A stretch of 64,000 nucleotides of DNA from Conus ventricosus (lineage: Eukaryota > Mollusca > Gastropoda > Neogastropoda > Conidae), in the NCBI GenBank assembly GCA_018398815.1, contig JAFLJL010014638.1, forward strand, positions 1-64,000, read 5' to 3'. Shown one piece after another: positions 34,102 through 48,000 of this stretch. A model generated the notes under the pieces. The model was given only the letters and a program-made list of their open reading frames with translations. It had not been told where the DNA came from and did no database searches. Position 1 is the first letter of the stretch. Each line of letters starts with the position of its first letter. Both the position numbers and the translations under genes were made by a program.

Positions 34102-34920
34102 GTTTTTATATCATAGTTTCTATTGTATCTCAGTGGTGCGTGAGCACGCTAAGAAACCTCTTGTTGTGTAGATAAACCTTCGGTGAAACTTGTCACAGGT
34201 GAGTTACATAACTCTGTGAATTTAACTTCTGCCTGTGTTTCATATTCAGTATTATTTTGCATTGAACATTGTTTTGTTGTTGCTGTTGTTTTTAATGTTT
34301 TTTGCAATTGGTTGCAAATTTAGTTTTGTTGTTTCTTATAGTCTATTATCTTTTTTGCATTGAAGATTGTTGTGTTGTGTGTGTACTATATGGACATATT
34401 TGTGTTTGTTTTTAATGTATCATCGCTATTTTTGTTTAATTACACAAATGTACAATCATCTTCAGCGTGGCCACAGGAAGACGGATTACGTATTGGACAT
34501 CTAAATATAAACCATATACAACACAAATTACAGGAGATACCCACTATACTGTCAAATCAAGACAAACCCTTTCATGTATTTGGCTTCACTGAATCAAGAC
34601 TTTCAGATATTGTCCCTGATGCCACTGTCTTAAGCTCCGGCTACAATATTGTACGCAGAGATCCCACCGAATCCAAACCTACGGGCATATTAATTTACAT
34701 TCATGAAACATTAAATGCGCAACGTTTATATGAACTTGAAAGCTTCGGAATTGAAGCAGTTGGCTAATAATCAGGTTGAAGAGAACGAAACCCATCAAAA
34801 TCGGGTTTGTCTATCGAAACCCAGCAGAACATGCTGATTGGATGGACAAGTTTACGGCCATGATGGATGCAGCATCACTTGATGCTACAGAATTAATTAT
34901 TTTAGGTGATGCATCAATAC
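34102..34920 (+). pseudogene. CR1-like LINE 5' fragment: endonuclease domain
   Basis: An apurinic-type endonuclease (EEP) N-terminal half is readable: GLRIGHLNINHIQHKLQEI (34480-34535), FGFTESRLSD (the catalytic Glu), then SGYNIVRRDP and ILIYIHETL, breaking near 34765. A second frame (34776-34915) has IGFVYRNPAEHADW and LIILGDAS and ends where the copy is truncated, before the GDFN box is complete. Upstream 34102-34470 may be its 5' UTR. It may be the 5' half of the same family as 1-806, but there is no overlap to test this. Confidence 0.78.
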
Positions 34921-35056
34921 AATGCATCAATAATATCAACATTTGTTCTTTCTTTTACATTTATATGATGTGGTTATAAGGCAAACGAGAATGAACAATC
35001 AGTTATCAGTAAGCAGCAATAAATTCTAGCATCAATAATTATACATTTATTTTTTC

Positions 35057-35106
35057 ATGATGTGTGCGTGTGCATGTGCGCGCGCGTGAGCGCACGCGCG
35101 CGCGTG

Positions 35107-35178
<72 letters not shown>

Positions 35179-35206
35179 TGTGTGTGTGTGTGTGAGTGGT
35201 GTAGTG

Positions 35207-35238
<32 letters not shown>

Positions 35239-35239
35239 G

Positions 35240-35291
<52 letters not shown>
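35057..35291. repeat. Alternating CG/GT tract followed by (GA)n
   Basis: Alternating purine-pyrimidine GCGCGCG/GTGTGT at 35063-35236, then (GA)n 35237-35291. Between 34921 and 35056 and between 35292 and 35410 I see only AT-rich sequence. Confidence 0.95.
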
Positions 35292-35294
<3 letters not shown>

Positions 35295-35407
35295 TGCCAT
35301 TATTATTTACCTTCCCCCATCTTTTTTGTTTTCTTCTTTACCATTCATACACTACCCAAATTTAAATTATTAATTAAGCGACAATCCATCGAAACGCAGC
35401 GTAGTAA

Positions 35408-35410
<3 letters not shown>

Positions 35411-35468
<58 letters not shown>

Positions 35469-35476
35469 AGAGAGAT
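35411..35476. repeat. (GA)n tract 1
   Basis: About 66 bp of almost pure GA, abutting the 3' end of a - strand LINE. Confidence 0.95.
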
Positions 35477-36782
35477 TATAATTCCATTTTTTTATCCAAA
35501 ATATCACATGCTAAACATTACTATAAATTTGAATAAAGAGCAATACATCAATATGACAACAGTAATCCGGACACACATTTATCACCTTGCAATTACAGTG
35601 CTCAAAGAAATCAAAGTATTAAGACATCAATCAATTCATGACAATGGACAAATAAAACCAGCGACCACAATAATCATTCATCATAATATGATTTCAATCA
35701 TTAATATAACCGATAGTAACCATATCTCTCATTTATCATTATCTGGTTTTAAAACATCAGTGGAAAGGAAACGGCGTATCAGTTTAATATGCAGCAAAAC
35801 AAGAGGTGTGCCCTGGTATATGTAATTTTGTCTAATAGCAATGGTCTGCTGTGAAATGTGTGATTTGTTTTTCCTGAAGGATTTGGTAATATGAGTACAT
35901 CGAAATGTAGTGGAAGTGAATTCCAAACTACGCTACCTGAGTAAGATAACTTGATTTAAAACCTGGAATTTGGTTGAATCCCTAGGGTTTATGCTAAATT
36001 TGGACTGAAGAGTTTGTGGTGCTAAACCGATGCAATTTTTTGCATTAGCTGACATTTGTTGACAGCAAACATTTCTTGTAACGGAAGAGCCCCGCTTTAG
36101 TATAATCCCCTTCACAAAGACTAGATGATTTTAATAGAACTGCTTTAAGTGCTCTTTTGTAGACACTCTTAAGAGGTTTCATGGCATTAGCACTAGCAGA
36201 ATCAAATAGTGTTGAACAATAATGATTTGAAGAGAGAACATGTGCGTGTAGGAACAATTTCCTGGCATGAAGGTTTAAGAAATGCTTAATCTTGCACAGC
36301 TGATAGTTTGTCTGGATATTGATTTACATAAACTGCGAAGGTGAAGAGACCAAGAAAGATTATTATCAACATAATACACCTAGAACTCGATGGCTATCCA
36401 CCACTTCAATTTCCTGATTATTGATAAAAACAGATGGGGGCTGTGTGGTTATGTTTTTGTCTTCTCTGCCTTGTTGTTATCAAGCATTAGTTTTGTTTGT
36501 TAGGATTCAGTGACATGTGATTTACATTGCACCAATTACTTAAGATATTAGCATTCTTCTGTAATGAAGTGAAAACAGCTTCCAAGCTGGGGCTACTTGT
36601 ATGGACAGTGGTATCATCACAAAAGAGTTCACATGAATCCTCAATATAAAGAGGGAGATCATTTATATAAACTGAGAACAGCAAAGGACCTTACACAGAA
36701 CCCTGGGTACGCCATGTTGGATAGGTAACTTCTCTGATAAATTGTTGTTGACACAAACGATTTGCTGACGGTCTTCTAGGAA
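35477..36782 (-). pseudogene. LINE fragment between (GA)n tracts 1 and 2
   Basis: The - strand pieces are a reverse transcriptase with FSVYINDLPLYI and the active-site-like LFCDDTTVHT (36487-36684; the usual ADD is CDD), a C-terminal region at 36045-36257 and an end block at 35729-35926. The order runs right to left and ends in a UTR that stops at (GA)n tract 1. The RT blocks resemble the CR1/L2 group but the sequence differs from the 1-806 family. Interrupted by stops; 5'-truncated inside (GA)n tract 2. Confidence 0.78.
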
Positions 36783-36791
36783 TGAGAGAGA

Positions 36792-36854
<63 letters not shown>
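36783..36854. repeat. (GA)n tract 2
   Basis: GA-rich tract between two LINE copies; the next LINE's (TTGA)n tail starts directly at its end. Confidence 0.95.

Positions 36855-38442
<1,588 letters not shown>

Positions 38443-38508
<66 letters not shown>
38443..38508. repeat. (GA)n tract 4
   Basis: About 65 bp of GA repeats. Confidence 0.95.
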
Positions 38509-38513
<5 letters not shown>

Positions 38514-38521
38514 GATATTTG

Positions 38522-38690
38522 TTCTTCTTCCTAAAATACTGGTTCACTCAAAAACGAGTAGGTCACCAGCGCGCATGTTAAAAAGTAAAAATAAAATAAC
38601 ATAAAATAGTGCGACTCAGACTGTTGGCCCCTGGAGCAAATTTGTCAACAAGGGGTCGCACTCGATATTCAAGAAGTTAAACTTGAACTT
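38522..38690 (-). repeat. Short interspersed repeat with (GAA)n tail
   Basis: About 165 bp repeat containing TGCGACCCCTTGTTG, CAGGGGCCAACAG, GAGTCGCAC and the end TTTTGAGTGAACCAGT plus GGAAGAAGAA. Other copies: 42224-42393 (+, nearly complete), 41088-41153 (+, truncated) and 41193-41243 (-, truncated). It may be a SINE or the 3' end of a LINE; no tRNA-like head was found. Confidence 0.7.
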
Positions 38691-38795
38691 GAACTTGAAC
38701 TAGAACTATACGATGTGTGAGGTCTTCATTGAGGTCCTGTTCATCGATCCGTGTGGGTTATACGGCTAGCATACTAATAACTTTGCATGCGTGGC

Positions 38796-40503
38796 TTATT
38801 GGCAAGACGGGTTGTACTGGTCTGGTTTCTTCCTCCAGCAAGCATCCAGCCTACACTTAAACGCTTCTACTGAAGGTGCCAGGACCACTTCGTCTGGGAG
38901 ACTGTTCCATGTTTTGGCGACTCTTTCACTGAAGAAATGTTTCCTGGTATCGCAGTGGGTATGGTGCATGGAAAGTTTCATCACATTTCCTCTTGTGCCT
39001 TCGTCCTTGGGAGTTTCCAGCTTAGGTTTTACGGTCTTGTAGATTCCATGGACGTACTTAAAGGTGTCAATCATATCCCCTCTGAGACGTCGGTGCTCCA
39101 GGCTGGGCAGGCCAAGTCGCTCTAGTCTTTGTGAATATGGTAGTTCTCTGATTGAGGAGATCAACTTTGTGGCTCGGCGCTACACATCTTCTTATTCTTT
39201 GCAGAGTGTTTTATGTCGGGGGTGCCACACAGTTTGTCCATACTCGAGGACAGGCCTTGCTAATGTCTTGTAGAGCTGGATGAAGAGCTTGCAGTCCAAG
39301 AACTCGAAGGTTCTGCGGATGACGCCAGTTACGCTGTTTGCTCTTGAAGTGACGTTGGCAACGTGTTGCTTAAATTTGAGGTCATTATCCACATGAACAC
39401 CGAGATCCACTTCCACCTCACTTTCTGCCAGGGGTATTTCTCTGCTGGTTCCGGTTTCAGCATCTGTGTATTTCATATGGTATGTTGCTTCTGATTTCCG
39501 TGTGCCAATTTTCATCACTTTACATTTCTGTGGGTGGAATCTCAGAAGCCAATCGTCCGACCATTTCTGAAGGCTATCTAGGTCCTGCTGGAGTGATGCA
39601 GTTGATTCTTGGTCACTGCTTGCAGCATATAACTTTGTGTCATCTGCAAATAATTTGACGGTGTTTTGTACATGTTTCGGCAGATCATTAATGTAGATGA
39701 CAAACAGGATTGGTCCTAACACGCTACCTTGGAGGATGCCGCTTGTGACTGCAGCCTCTTCAGAGAAAGTTCCATTGATTCTAACTCGTTGCTTTCGATC
39801 ACCAAGAAAGGCTGTTATCCAGTTGAGTATTGGACCTTTTATTCCATGGGCTTCGACTTTGCTCAGCAGACGACGGTGCGGTACGGTGTCGAAGGCTTTT
39901 TGGAAGTCCATATATATACACAACATCAATGCTGCTGCCGGAGTCGATGAGTCTGGTCCAGTCGTCAAGAGCTTCCAGGAGATTTGTCACACATGATTTC
40001 CCCTGGACGAACCCATGTTGCTCCTTACATAGTAGCTCATTGCGTTGGAGGTGATTCATCATTTGTTCCCTCAGAAGTGTCTCCATTACTTTGCACAGGA
40101 TGCAGGTTAGGCTGACAGGGCGATAGTTGCCCGGTTGCTGTCGGCTTCCTTTCCCCTTGTAAATAGGGGTGACTGTGGCTTCTTTTCAGTCAGTTGGTAT
40201 TTCCCCATGGTCCAAAGTGAGACGGAACAAGTGTGCTATTGGACGTGCTAGTGAGTCTGCAGCCTTGGCCAACACCATTGGGTGTATTCCGTCAGGTCCG
40301 GGTGCCTTGTTTGTTTTCAGGTTTTGAAGTGCCTTTTTTACATCCGCTTCAGTGATGTTCACCTGTTGAAGTGGTTCCTTAATGCTGTACTCTGGAGGTG
40401 ATGGCAGGTTATCCACTTTTTCGTGGGTGAAGACGCTGTGAAAAAAGTCATTCAGTACATTTGTCTTTTCTTTGTCGGTTGTCGTTTTGATTCCATCTGC
40501 CAA
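38796..40503 (-). pseudogene. CR1-type LINE reverse transcriptase (second family)
   Basis: The - strand text runs from MADGIKTTTDKEK (40503) through the RT N-terminal block KTNKAPGPDGIHPMVL, then GFVQGKSCVTNLLE (near 39980-40020), DFQKAFDTVPHRRLLSKV, a 258-codon open frame with GSVLGPILFVIYINDLP and the catalytic LFADDTKLY, and a C-terminal part LEYGQTVWHP. After a frame change it ends with LPYSQRLERLGLPSLEHRR and KTWNSLPDEVV (to 38796). The order and blocks are those of the CR1 clade. The endonuclease is missing (5' truncation). 3-4 frame breaks. An (AAGTTC)n tail is at 38684-38705. Confidence 0.9.
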
Positions 40504-40735
40504 ATTCAGGCCCAGATAACAGTAAAATATCTGGGGAAGTTAAAATAGAAAATCGTCAATATGCAGATCTCAAAACTGTCGTTTCAATTTGTTTTTTAAA
40601 AGAGACTGCATTTGTGGCAATCTTGATGGCACCCGGCAGTGAATTCCACAGCCGTAAAAGTGTGACTCTATGGACTGTCACTGTGCACTGCTACAGTGCT
40701 GCTCGTCTCCAACAGAGTTACTCTAACAATCTTTA
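40504..40735 (-). repeat. LINE 3'-end fragment (same family as 41571-42200), inverted
   Basis: The reverse complement matches 41936-42060 (ACTGCCGGGTGCCATCAAGA, GAGATCTGCATATTGACGA). The outer part (40650-40735) also matches 41147-41310 in inverted order, so copies of this family face each other around NDUFS4 exon 1. Confidence 0.75.
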
Positions 40736-40921
40736 ACTTCTAAAGCGTGCACTTTTTTTTTACTCAGTTAATTCTTCAGAGTTCTGAAATATTGCGTTTA
40801 CCGAACGTGTTTAATGTTATTGAAGTATCGCTGGACCTACATCATATGGGAGGTAACCATGTACTAAAAATATGATAGGGTCTATGGTAGTGTCTCCCCC
40901 TGATATCTGGAGGTGAACAAG

Positions 40922-40994
40922 ATGGCGTCCACCTTGACAAGTCGATTCCTCGGTCAACTTAGAAACACGGTCCGCTCTGGATTCTCACGGTACA
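40922..40994 (+). CDS. NDUFS4: NDUFS4 exon 1 (start codon, transit peptide)
   Basis: The start context is gtgaacaagATGGCG. The donor is ACA|GTAAAT. I chose this donor over CACG|GTACAG at 40990 because only the former gives phase 1, which exon 2 requires. Upstream unique sequence (about 40736-40921) would hold the 5' UTR and promoter; no TATA box is evident. Confidence 0.8.
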
Positions 40995-41513
40995 GTAAAT
41001 AATTATTACAATTTTGGAAAATGCACTATCGCTACTGTAGTTTTTTTTTTTTCTTCATTTAAGATCCAATCTGCATACAGAATTACAGATTGCGCGCTGG
41101 TGACCTACTCGTTTTTTGAGTGAACCAGTATTTTAGGAAGAAGAAGAAGAAGATTGTTAGAGTAACTCTGTTGGAGACGAGCAGCAGTAGCAGTCTTCTT
41201 CTTCCTAAAATACTGGTTCACTCAAAAACGAGTAGGTCACCAGCAGTGCACAGTGACAGTCTATAGATTCACACTTTAACGGCACCAGCACTGTAGCAGT
41301 GCACAGTGACAATCTATGCACACCTAACGACAAAGTCCTTGTTTAGAAACCCCCCTTTGCGTCGATCTCTTTGATTTGACCTCATACAAAGAGAAACCAC
41401 TTTGTCTCATTCTGTGGGCGCCAATCAATGAGGGTCTCAGAGTCAATGGGAGTTTCTAATCTAATGCACGTGCATGCACACACAGCACTTGGTGAAGTTG
41501 ACACACAAACACG

Positions 41514-41563
<50 letters not shown>

Positions 41564-42399
41564 AAAAGGTTAAAGACGACTGCTACAAAACACTAGTTAG
41601 ACCAGTACAGGAATATGGTTGCTCAGTCTGGGACCCTTACCATCTAAAGGACATTGATAATGATAACCTCGAAAAGATTCAGAAGAGAGCAGCACGGTTC
41701 GTAACAGGGAACCGTATCAGAGAGAAGAGGAATACTAGGAAGAACATGAGGAAATCAGTATGGAAACCCTTAGAAGAGAGAAGAGCTTTTATCAAACTTA
41801 ATATCTTCTTCAAAGGCAGCTCGCTAAACTAATTGATATCCCAATGGAACAACTAGTACTGAATAAAAGTAGCACCAGGAGTGGCGGTCAGTGTTATGCC
41901 ATACCTGCATCAAATATTGACAGCCACTTACATTCATGTTATCCTAGTTCTGTACGGCTGTCGAACTCACTGCCGGGTGCCATCAAGATTGCCACAAATG
42001 CAGTCTCATTTAAAAATCAAATTGATACGACAGTCTTGAGATCTGCATATTGACGACTTTTCTCTTTTAACTTGCCCACTTGTGAGTTGATTTTAACATG
42101 GTGACAGCCCTGATGTGGCCCTTTGCGGTCAGCTGGGCTATAAGCAACATTATCTTATGTTATCTTATCTTTTAACTTGCCCAGATATTTTATGGTTACC
42201 TGGGCCTGAATCTGGCCATTCCTTTTAACTTTTTGAATATCGTGTGCGACCCCTTGTTGCCAAATTTTGCTCCAGGGGCCAACAGACTGAGTCGCACTTT
42301 ATTTCATGTTATTTTATTTTACTTCTTAACATGCGCGCTGGTGACCACCTCGTTTTTGAGTGAACCAGTCTTTCAGGAAGAAGAAGAAGAAGACACACA

Positions 42400-42461
<62 letters not shown>

Positions 42462-42513
42462 CATGCACACCAGCATGCAGGCATGCACAAATACACACAG
42501 TGACACACACACA

Positions 42514-42583
<70 letters not shown>

Positions 42584-42867
42584 TAGTGAGAGAGAATACA
42601 TTCCAAGGACAGGATGGATGCTTATCTGTTAGTGTTGTCCTTGGGATAAAGATCGTCAATCAATCACTCTCTTCCTCGCTTTTTCTAACAGAACATTATT
42701 ATATCCAAACATGCAGGATCATATCTTTGTCTAGTAAATCACAGGCTGAACTTCAAGGGACCTGTATAGTTAAACATGTGCATAAGAGATAAAATTGATC
42801 ATGTGTTTGTGTTGTGAGTGAGCAATAGTATGAGATAAGGTGTAGGTACTGTGTAAACATTTTTAAT

Positions 42868-42922
<55 letters not shown>

Positions 42923-44962
42923 GTGTGTGTGTGTGTGTGGCACGCGCTTTTGCTAGTTTTTCTGGAATGCATATTCCGATTCGTAAATTGTGACTACCGT
43001 AAAGTTCGGTCTATTGAGCGCACCTGTATATAAGCCGCACCCACTAAATTTAAAAAAAATCTGAACTTTTTTCACAAATAAGCCGCACCGGTTTATAAGC
43101 CGCAGATATATACAACACAGTCCGATGTGCCGCAGGCGGCAGCTGGCCGAGCGTTGAGTTCACATAGTGTCGAAAATCATCACATACAATGTGTTCACTG
43201 CATTCATTGGCGTTTAGATAGGTCAGAATACAAGAGCATGTTTCCAGCTTTTCTTCAGTCTTTTTTTTTTTTTTCGTACGATGTGTTTTAAATCAATTTG
43301 AATCGAAGTTTTTATGAGGCTTCTTACAAGTGTTGTCTTTCCAACATCATTGCTTTAAAAAAAAATACCGAAAAAAAACAACGCATTAACGATGCGCTAG
43401 AAAGGCAGTTCTCTCCTGCATTCACTGGTGTATCAAGCTAAGCGATTGGTTGAGTACTCGAAAGCGCAAGCCAATCAAAGCGAAGGTATCAAATGCAAAC
43501 CTTCACTCCCTGTCCACGATTTCAACAATGGCGGATCGAAGCCAAGGTCTGACAATGACCGAGTTGAATGCGCTAATCGTTTTTGAATTGCAAGACGCAC
43601 TTGGTAAGATAACACATATAATAACAAACCAGAACATTAATGTAACGATTCGATTGTTTTATTTCGCTTAATACCATGCCAATGCTTAGTTATTGTGTTC
43701 GTAATTCAGCTGGTGTTAGTCAAGATTAAACAGGTCGGAAACGGCCAACACATTGCGCCGTTCGAAGCGATCGTATTTTATAGAAGACAAACTGATGAAA
43801 AAAGATATCAGTAATGGGCTTTACTTATGTCGATTCCCGTATTTCTGAACGGGTTACTGATTCCATTACACGATTACACAGAAAATCGTAGTTAAAAGCA
43901 TAATAAAAATTCATGAACAGTAAACACGATATGGTGAGTTACAGAGAAGCTAAGAATAGACGAGGGTGTGATGCTTCTGAAATCGGAAAAATCCGCAAAT
44001 AAGCCGCATCGTTGTTTTAGCCGCAGGGTTTAAAGCTGGGGAAAAAAGTCGCGGCTTATAGTCCGAACTTTACGGTATATCTCTTTTTTGCTAAGTACTG
44101 ATTATATTTTTCATGTTTTATGGTTTGTTGGCATTTTAGTTGTTTCCTTCTTGTGTATCATATGCTGCTTTATGCTAGGTACTGTTTATTGTTATTCATG
44201 CTTTGTTGTTTATTACTGTTAGCTTGTTCATTGTTTGCTTCTTGTGTATCATATGCTGCTTTATGCTAGGTACTGTTTATTGTTATTCATGCTTTGTTGT
44301 TTATTACTGTTAGCTTGTTCATTGTTTCCTTATTGTGTATCATATGCTGCTTTATGCTAGGTATGTTTATTGTTATTCATGCTTTGTTGTTTATTACTGT
44401 TAGCTTGTTCATTGTTTCCTTATTGTGTATCATATGCTGCTTTATGCTAGGTAGCTGTTTATTGTTATTCATGCTTTGTTGTTTATTACTGTTAGCTTGT
44501 TCATTGTTTCTTCTTGTGTATCATATGCTGCTTTGTGCTAAGTGCTGTTTATTGTTATTCATGCTTTGTTGTTTATTACTGTTAGCATGTTCATTGTTTG
44601 CTTCTTGTGTATCATATGCTCATTTGTGCCAAGTGCTGTTTATTGTTATTCATGTTTTGTTGTTTATTACTGTTAGCATGTTCATTGTTTGCTTCTTGTG
44701 TATCATATGCTGCTTTGTGCTAAGTGCTGTTTATTGTTATTCATGTTTTGTTGTTTGTTAGCATGTTCATTGTTTGCTTCTTGTGTATCATATGCTCATG
44801 TGATTTTGTTTTTCGTTTTTAAAGGCATGATGTAAAAAAGTTAACTTATCCATTTTTCCCTCAGTAGAATATCTATATGCATATAATATTTGTATTAATA
44901 TCGTTCTCTCTGTGTTGCTCTCTGTCTGTCTGTAGACATCTGTCTGTCTGTCTGTCTGTCTC

Positions 44963-45031
<69 letters not shown>

Positions 45032-48000
45032 ATCTCTATAGATCTCTGTTTTGTAAACAAAAATCTTATAATCTGTCAAAGACACTTGACAAACTCAAAT
45101 TAGTATTATACAGTGGTAGTCGCTGCAATGGATAGCAGTAAATCAAGAAAAGTTAAATTCTTTAATGAATATTCAGCATATTTGTCGAATTGATTTGTAA
45201 TGATTTGACATGACCCCAAATCAAACTACAGCAGTGTTGCTGTAATTTTAGGCAAGAAACTGCACAAGTTCAAAAAAGTGTAGCCTAAATTTCAACCTTG
45301 ACCCTGATATTTTACAGAATAATTATCATTGCATTTCTGCTTGTGAGTTAGACCTGGAGAGTTCATCTTTAACTTTGTCACACTGTGTGGAATTCTATTG
45401 AACTAGTTGTTGTGTTTGTATATATTGTGGACATGTAAATTTGAAAAAAAAAAATGTTTTGGAGGGTGTGTTGTGTAGGTATGTGCGATGTTGTGGTGGA
45501 TGTGTTGTGTAGGTATGTGCTATGTTTTGGAGGGTGTGTAGTGTAGGTCTATGTTTTGGAGGGTGTTTTGTGTAGGCCTTTGTATTATCCAATGTTTTGG
45601 AGGGTTTGTTGTGTAGGTATATCCAATGTTTTGGAGGGTGTGTAGTGTAGGTCTATGTTTTGGAGGGTGTGTAGTGTAGGTCTATGTTTTGGAGGGTGTG
45701 TAGTGTAGGTCTATGTTTTGGAGGGTGTGTTGTGTAGGTATATCCAATGTTTTGGAGGGTGTGTTGTGTAGGTATATCCTATGTTTTGGTGGGTGTGTTG
45801 TGTAGGTATATCCTATGTTTTGGTGGGTGTGTTGTGTAGGTATGTACGATGTTGTGGTGGGTGTGTGTAGTGTAGGTATGTGCGCTGTTTTGGTGGGTGT
45901 GTTGTGTAGGTATATCCAATGTTTTGGTGGGTGTGTTGTTGGAGACCTGTGCGATGTTTTGGAGGTGTGTTGTGTAGGTATATCCTATGTTTTGGTGGTG
46001 TGTTGTGTAGGTATATCCTATGTTTTGGTGGGTGTGTTGTGTAGGTATATCTTATGTTTTGGTGGGTGTGTTGTGTAGGTATATCTTATGTTTTGGTGGG
46101 TGTGTTGTTGTAGGTATATCCTATGTTTTGGTGGGCGTGTTGTGTAGGTATATCCTATGTTTTGGTGGGTGTGTTGTGTAGGTATATCCTATGTTTTGGT
46201 GGGTGTGTTGTGTAGGTATGTGCGATGTTTTGGTGGGTGTGTTGTGTAGGTATGTGCGATGTTTTGGTGGGTGTATTGTGTAGGTAGTGCGATATTTTGG
46301 TGGGTGTATTGTGTAGGTGTGTCTTATGTTGTGGTGGGTGTGTTATGTAGGTATGTGCGATATTTTGGTGGGTGTGTTGTTTGGTATGTGCGATGTTTGG
46401 TGGGTGTGTTGTGTAGGTATGTGCGAGGGTTTTGGTGGGTGTGTTGTGTAGGTATGTGCGATGTTTTGGTGGTGTGTTGTGTAGGTATGTGCGATGTTTT
46501 GGTGGGTGTATTGTGTAGGGTGTGTCTTATGTTGTGGTGGGTGTGTTGTGTAGGTATGTGCGATGTTTTGGTGGGTGTGTTGTGTAGGTGTGTCTTATGT
46601 TGTGTAGGGTGTGTTGTGTAGGTATGTGCGATGTTTTGGTGGGTGTATTGTGTAGGTGTGTCTTATGTTGTGGTGGGTGTGTTGTGTAGGTATGTGCGAT
46701 GTTTTGGTGGGTGTGTTGTGTAGTGTGTCTTATGTTGTGGTGGGTGTGTGTGTAGGTATGTGCGATGTTTTGGTGGGTGTATTGTGTAGGTGTGTCTTAT
46801 GTTGTGGTGGGTGTGTTGTGTAGGTATGTGCGATGTTTTGGTGGGTGTGTGTGTAGGTATTTCCTATAAAGATTGCTGGGGGGGTGCAGGCGACAGGCCA
46901 TACTGGAAAGTGATGTCTGTGCCGTGCAGGGCCTACGCTGCATCGGGGTCATCTGGAGGCAGTTGTGACAGCCCAGACTGACAGTGGGGATGTGGCCACC
47001 ATCACTGTAGAAGACAAGGTGGGGAGGACTGTTACTTTGGACTGATAGTGGAGGAACTGTAGACAGTCTCCCTCTGTTCTGTCTCATCATCTGCCTTTCT
47101 CTCTGTCTGTCATCTGTCGCTGCCTTTCAGGTCCTCATTCTTTCTTTGCAGGTCAGGTAATTCAGTCAACGTGCCACCAGCAAATGCAAATGCTGGTGGT
47201 CAAATGGATTTCAGAACTGAATTACATGTCGGATGACCTGAACGTTCGCTGTCAGCATTCTGAAATCTCTGAAAACATGGCACCTTAATATCAATCTGAA
47301 ATGGCTATCAATCTCATCATTCTCACTCACTGCACTGGCTATCAATCTCATCATTCTCACTCACTGCACTGGCTATCAATCTCATCATTCTCACTCACTG
47401 CACTGGCTATCAATCTCATCATTCTCCCTCACTGCACTGGCTATCAATCTCATCGTTCTCCCTCACTGCACTGGCTATCAATCTCATCATTCTCACTCAC
47501 TGCACTGGCTATCAATCTCATCGTTCTCACTCACTGCACTGGCTATCAATCTCATCATTCTCACTCACTGCACTGGCTATCAATCTCATCATTCTCCCTC
47601 ACTGCACTGGCTATCAATCTCATCATTCTCACTCACTGCACTGGCTATCAATCTCATCATTCTCACTCACTGCACTGGCTATCAATCTCATCATTCACAG
47701 CCCTGATGTGGCCCTTTGCGGTCGGCTGGGCTATAAGCAACATTATCTTATGTTATCCTAATCTCATCATTCTCACTCACTGCACACAAAGCTGATACAG
47801 GTAGAATAGACCCACTGTCTTCGAAGACACAGATGTTTTTAGATCACAGTACAGTAGAGTAGCCCCTACAGTCATCTCCTCTTCGATCTGCGAAGATCCC
47901 TTTCTTCCATTAAGAAAGGGTGAAAACCGTAGTCGCACCTTCTCGCCACGTTAATGTGGGTGTTTCCTCAGGGGACATGGGGCAGATTGTTTTCACTAAC

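Noticed and set aside
40988..40991. Alternative NDUFS4 exon 1 donor CACG|GTACAG
   Set aside because: It gives phase 2, which would shift exon 2 out of frame; ACA|GTAAAT five bases later gives the needed phase 1.
44294..44761. 155-codon open frame of hydrophobic residues
   Set aside because: It is the translation of a 91-bp minisatellite; the unit is nearly a multiple of three plus one and no domain is present.
45455..47695. Regular 34-bp repeats considered as a CRISPR-like array
   Set aside because: Units are contiguous without unique spacers, the genome is eukaryotic, and there are no cas-like genes.
47301..47795. 164-codon frame of repeated '[24 protein letters not shown]'-type text
   Set aside because: Pure translation of the 34-bp minisatellite, in an intron.
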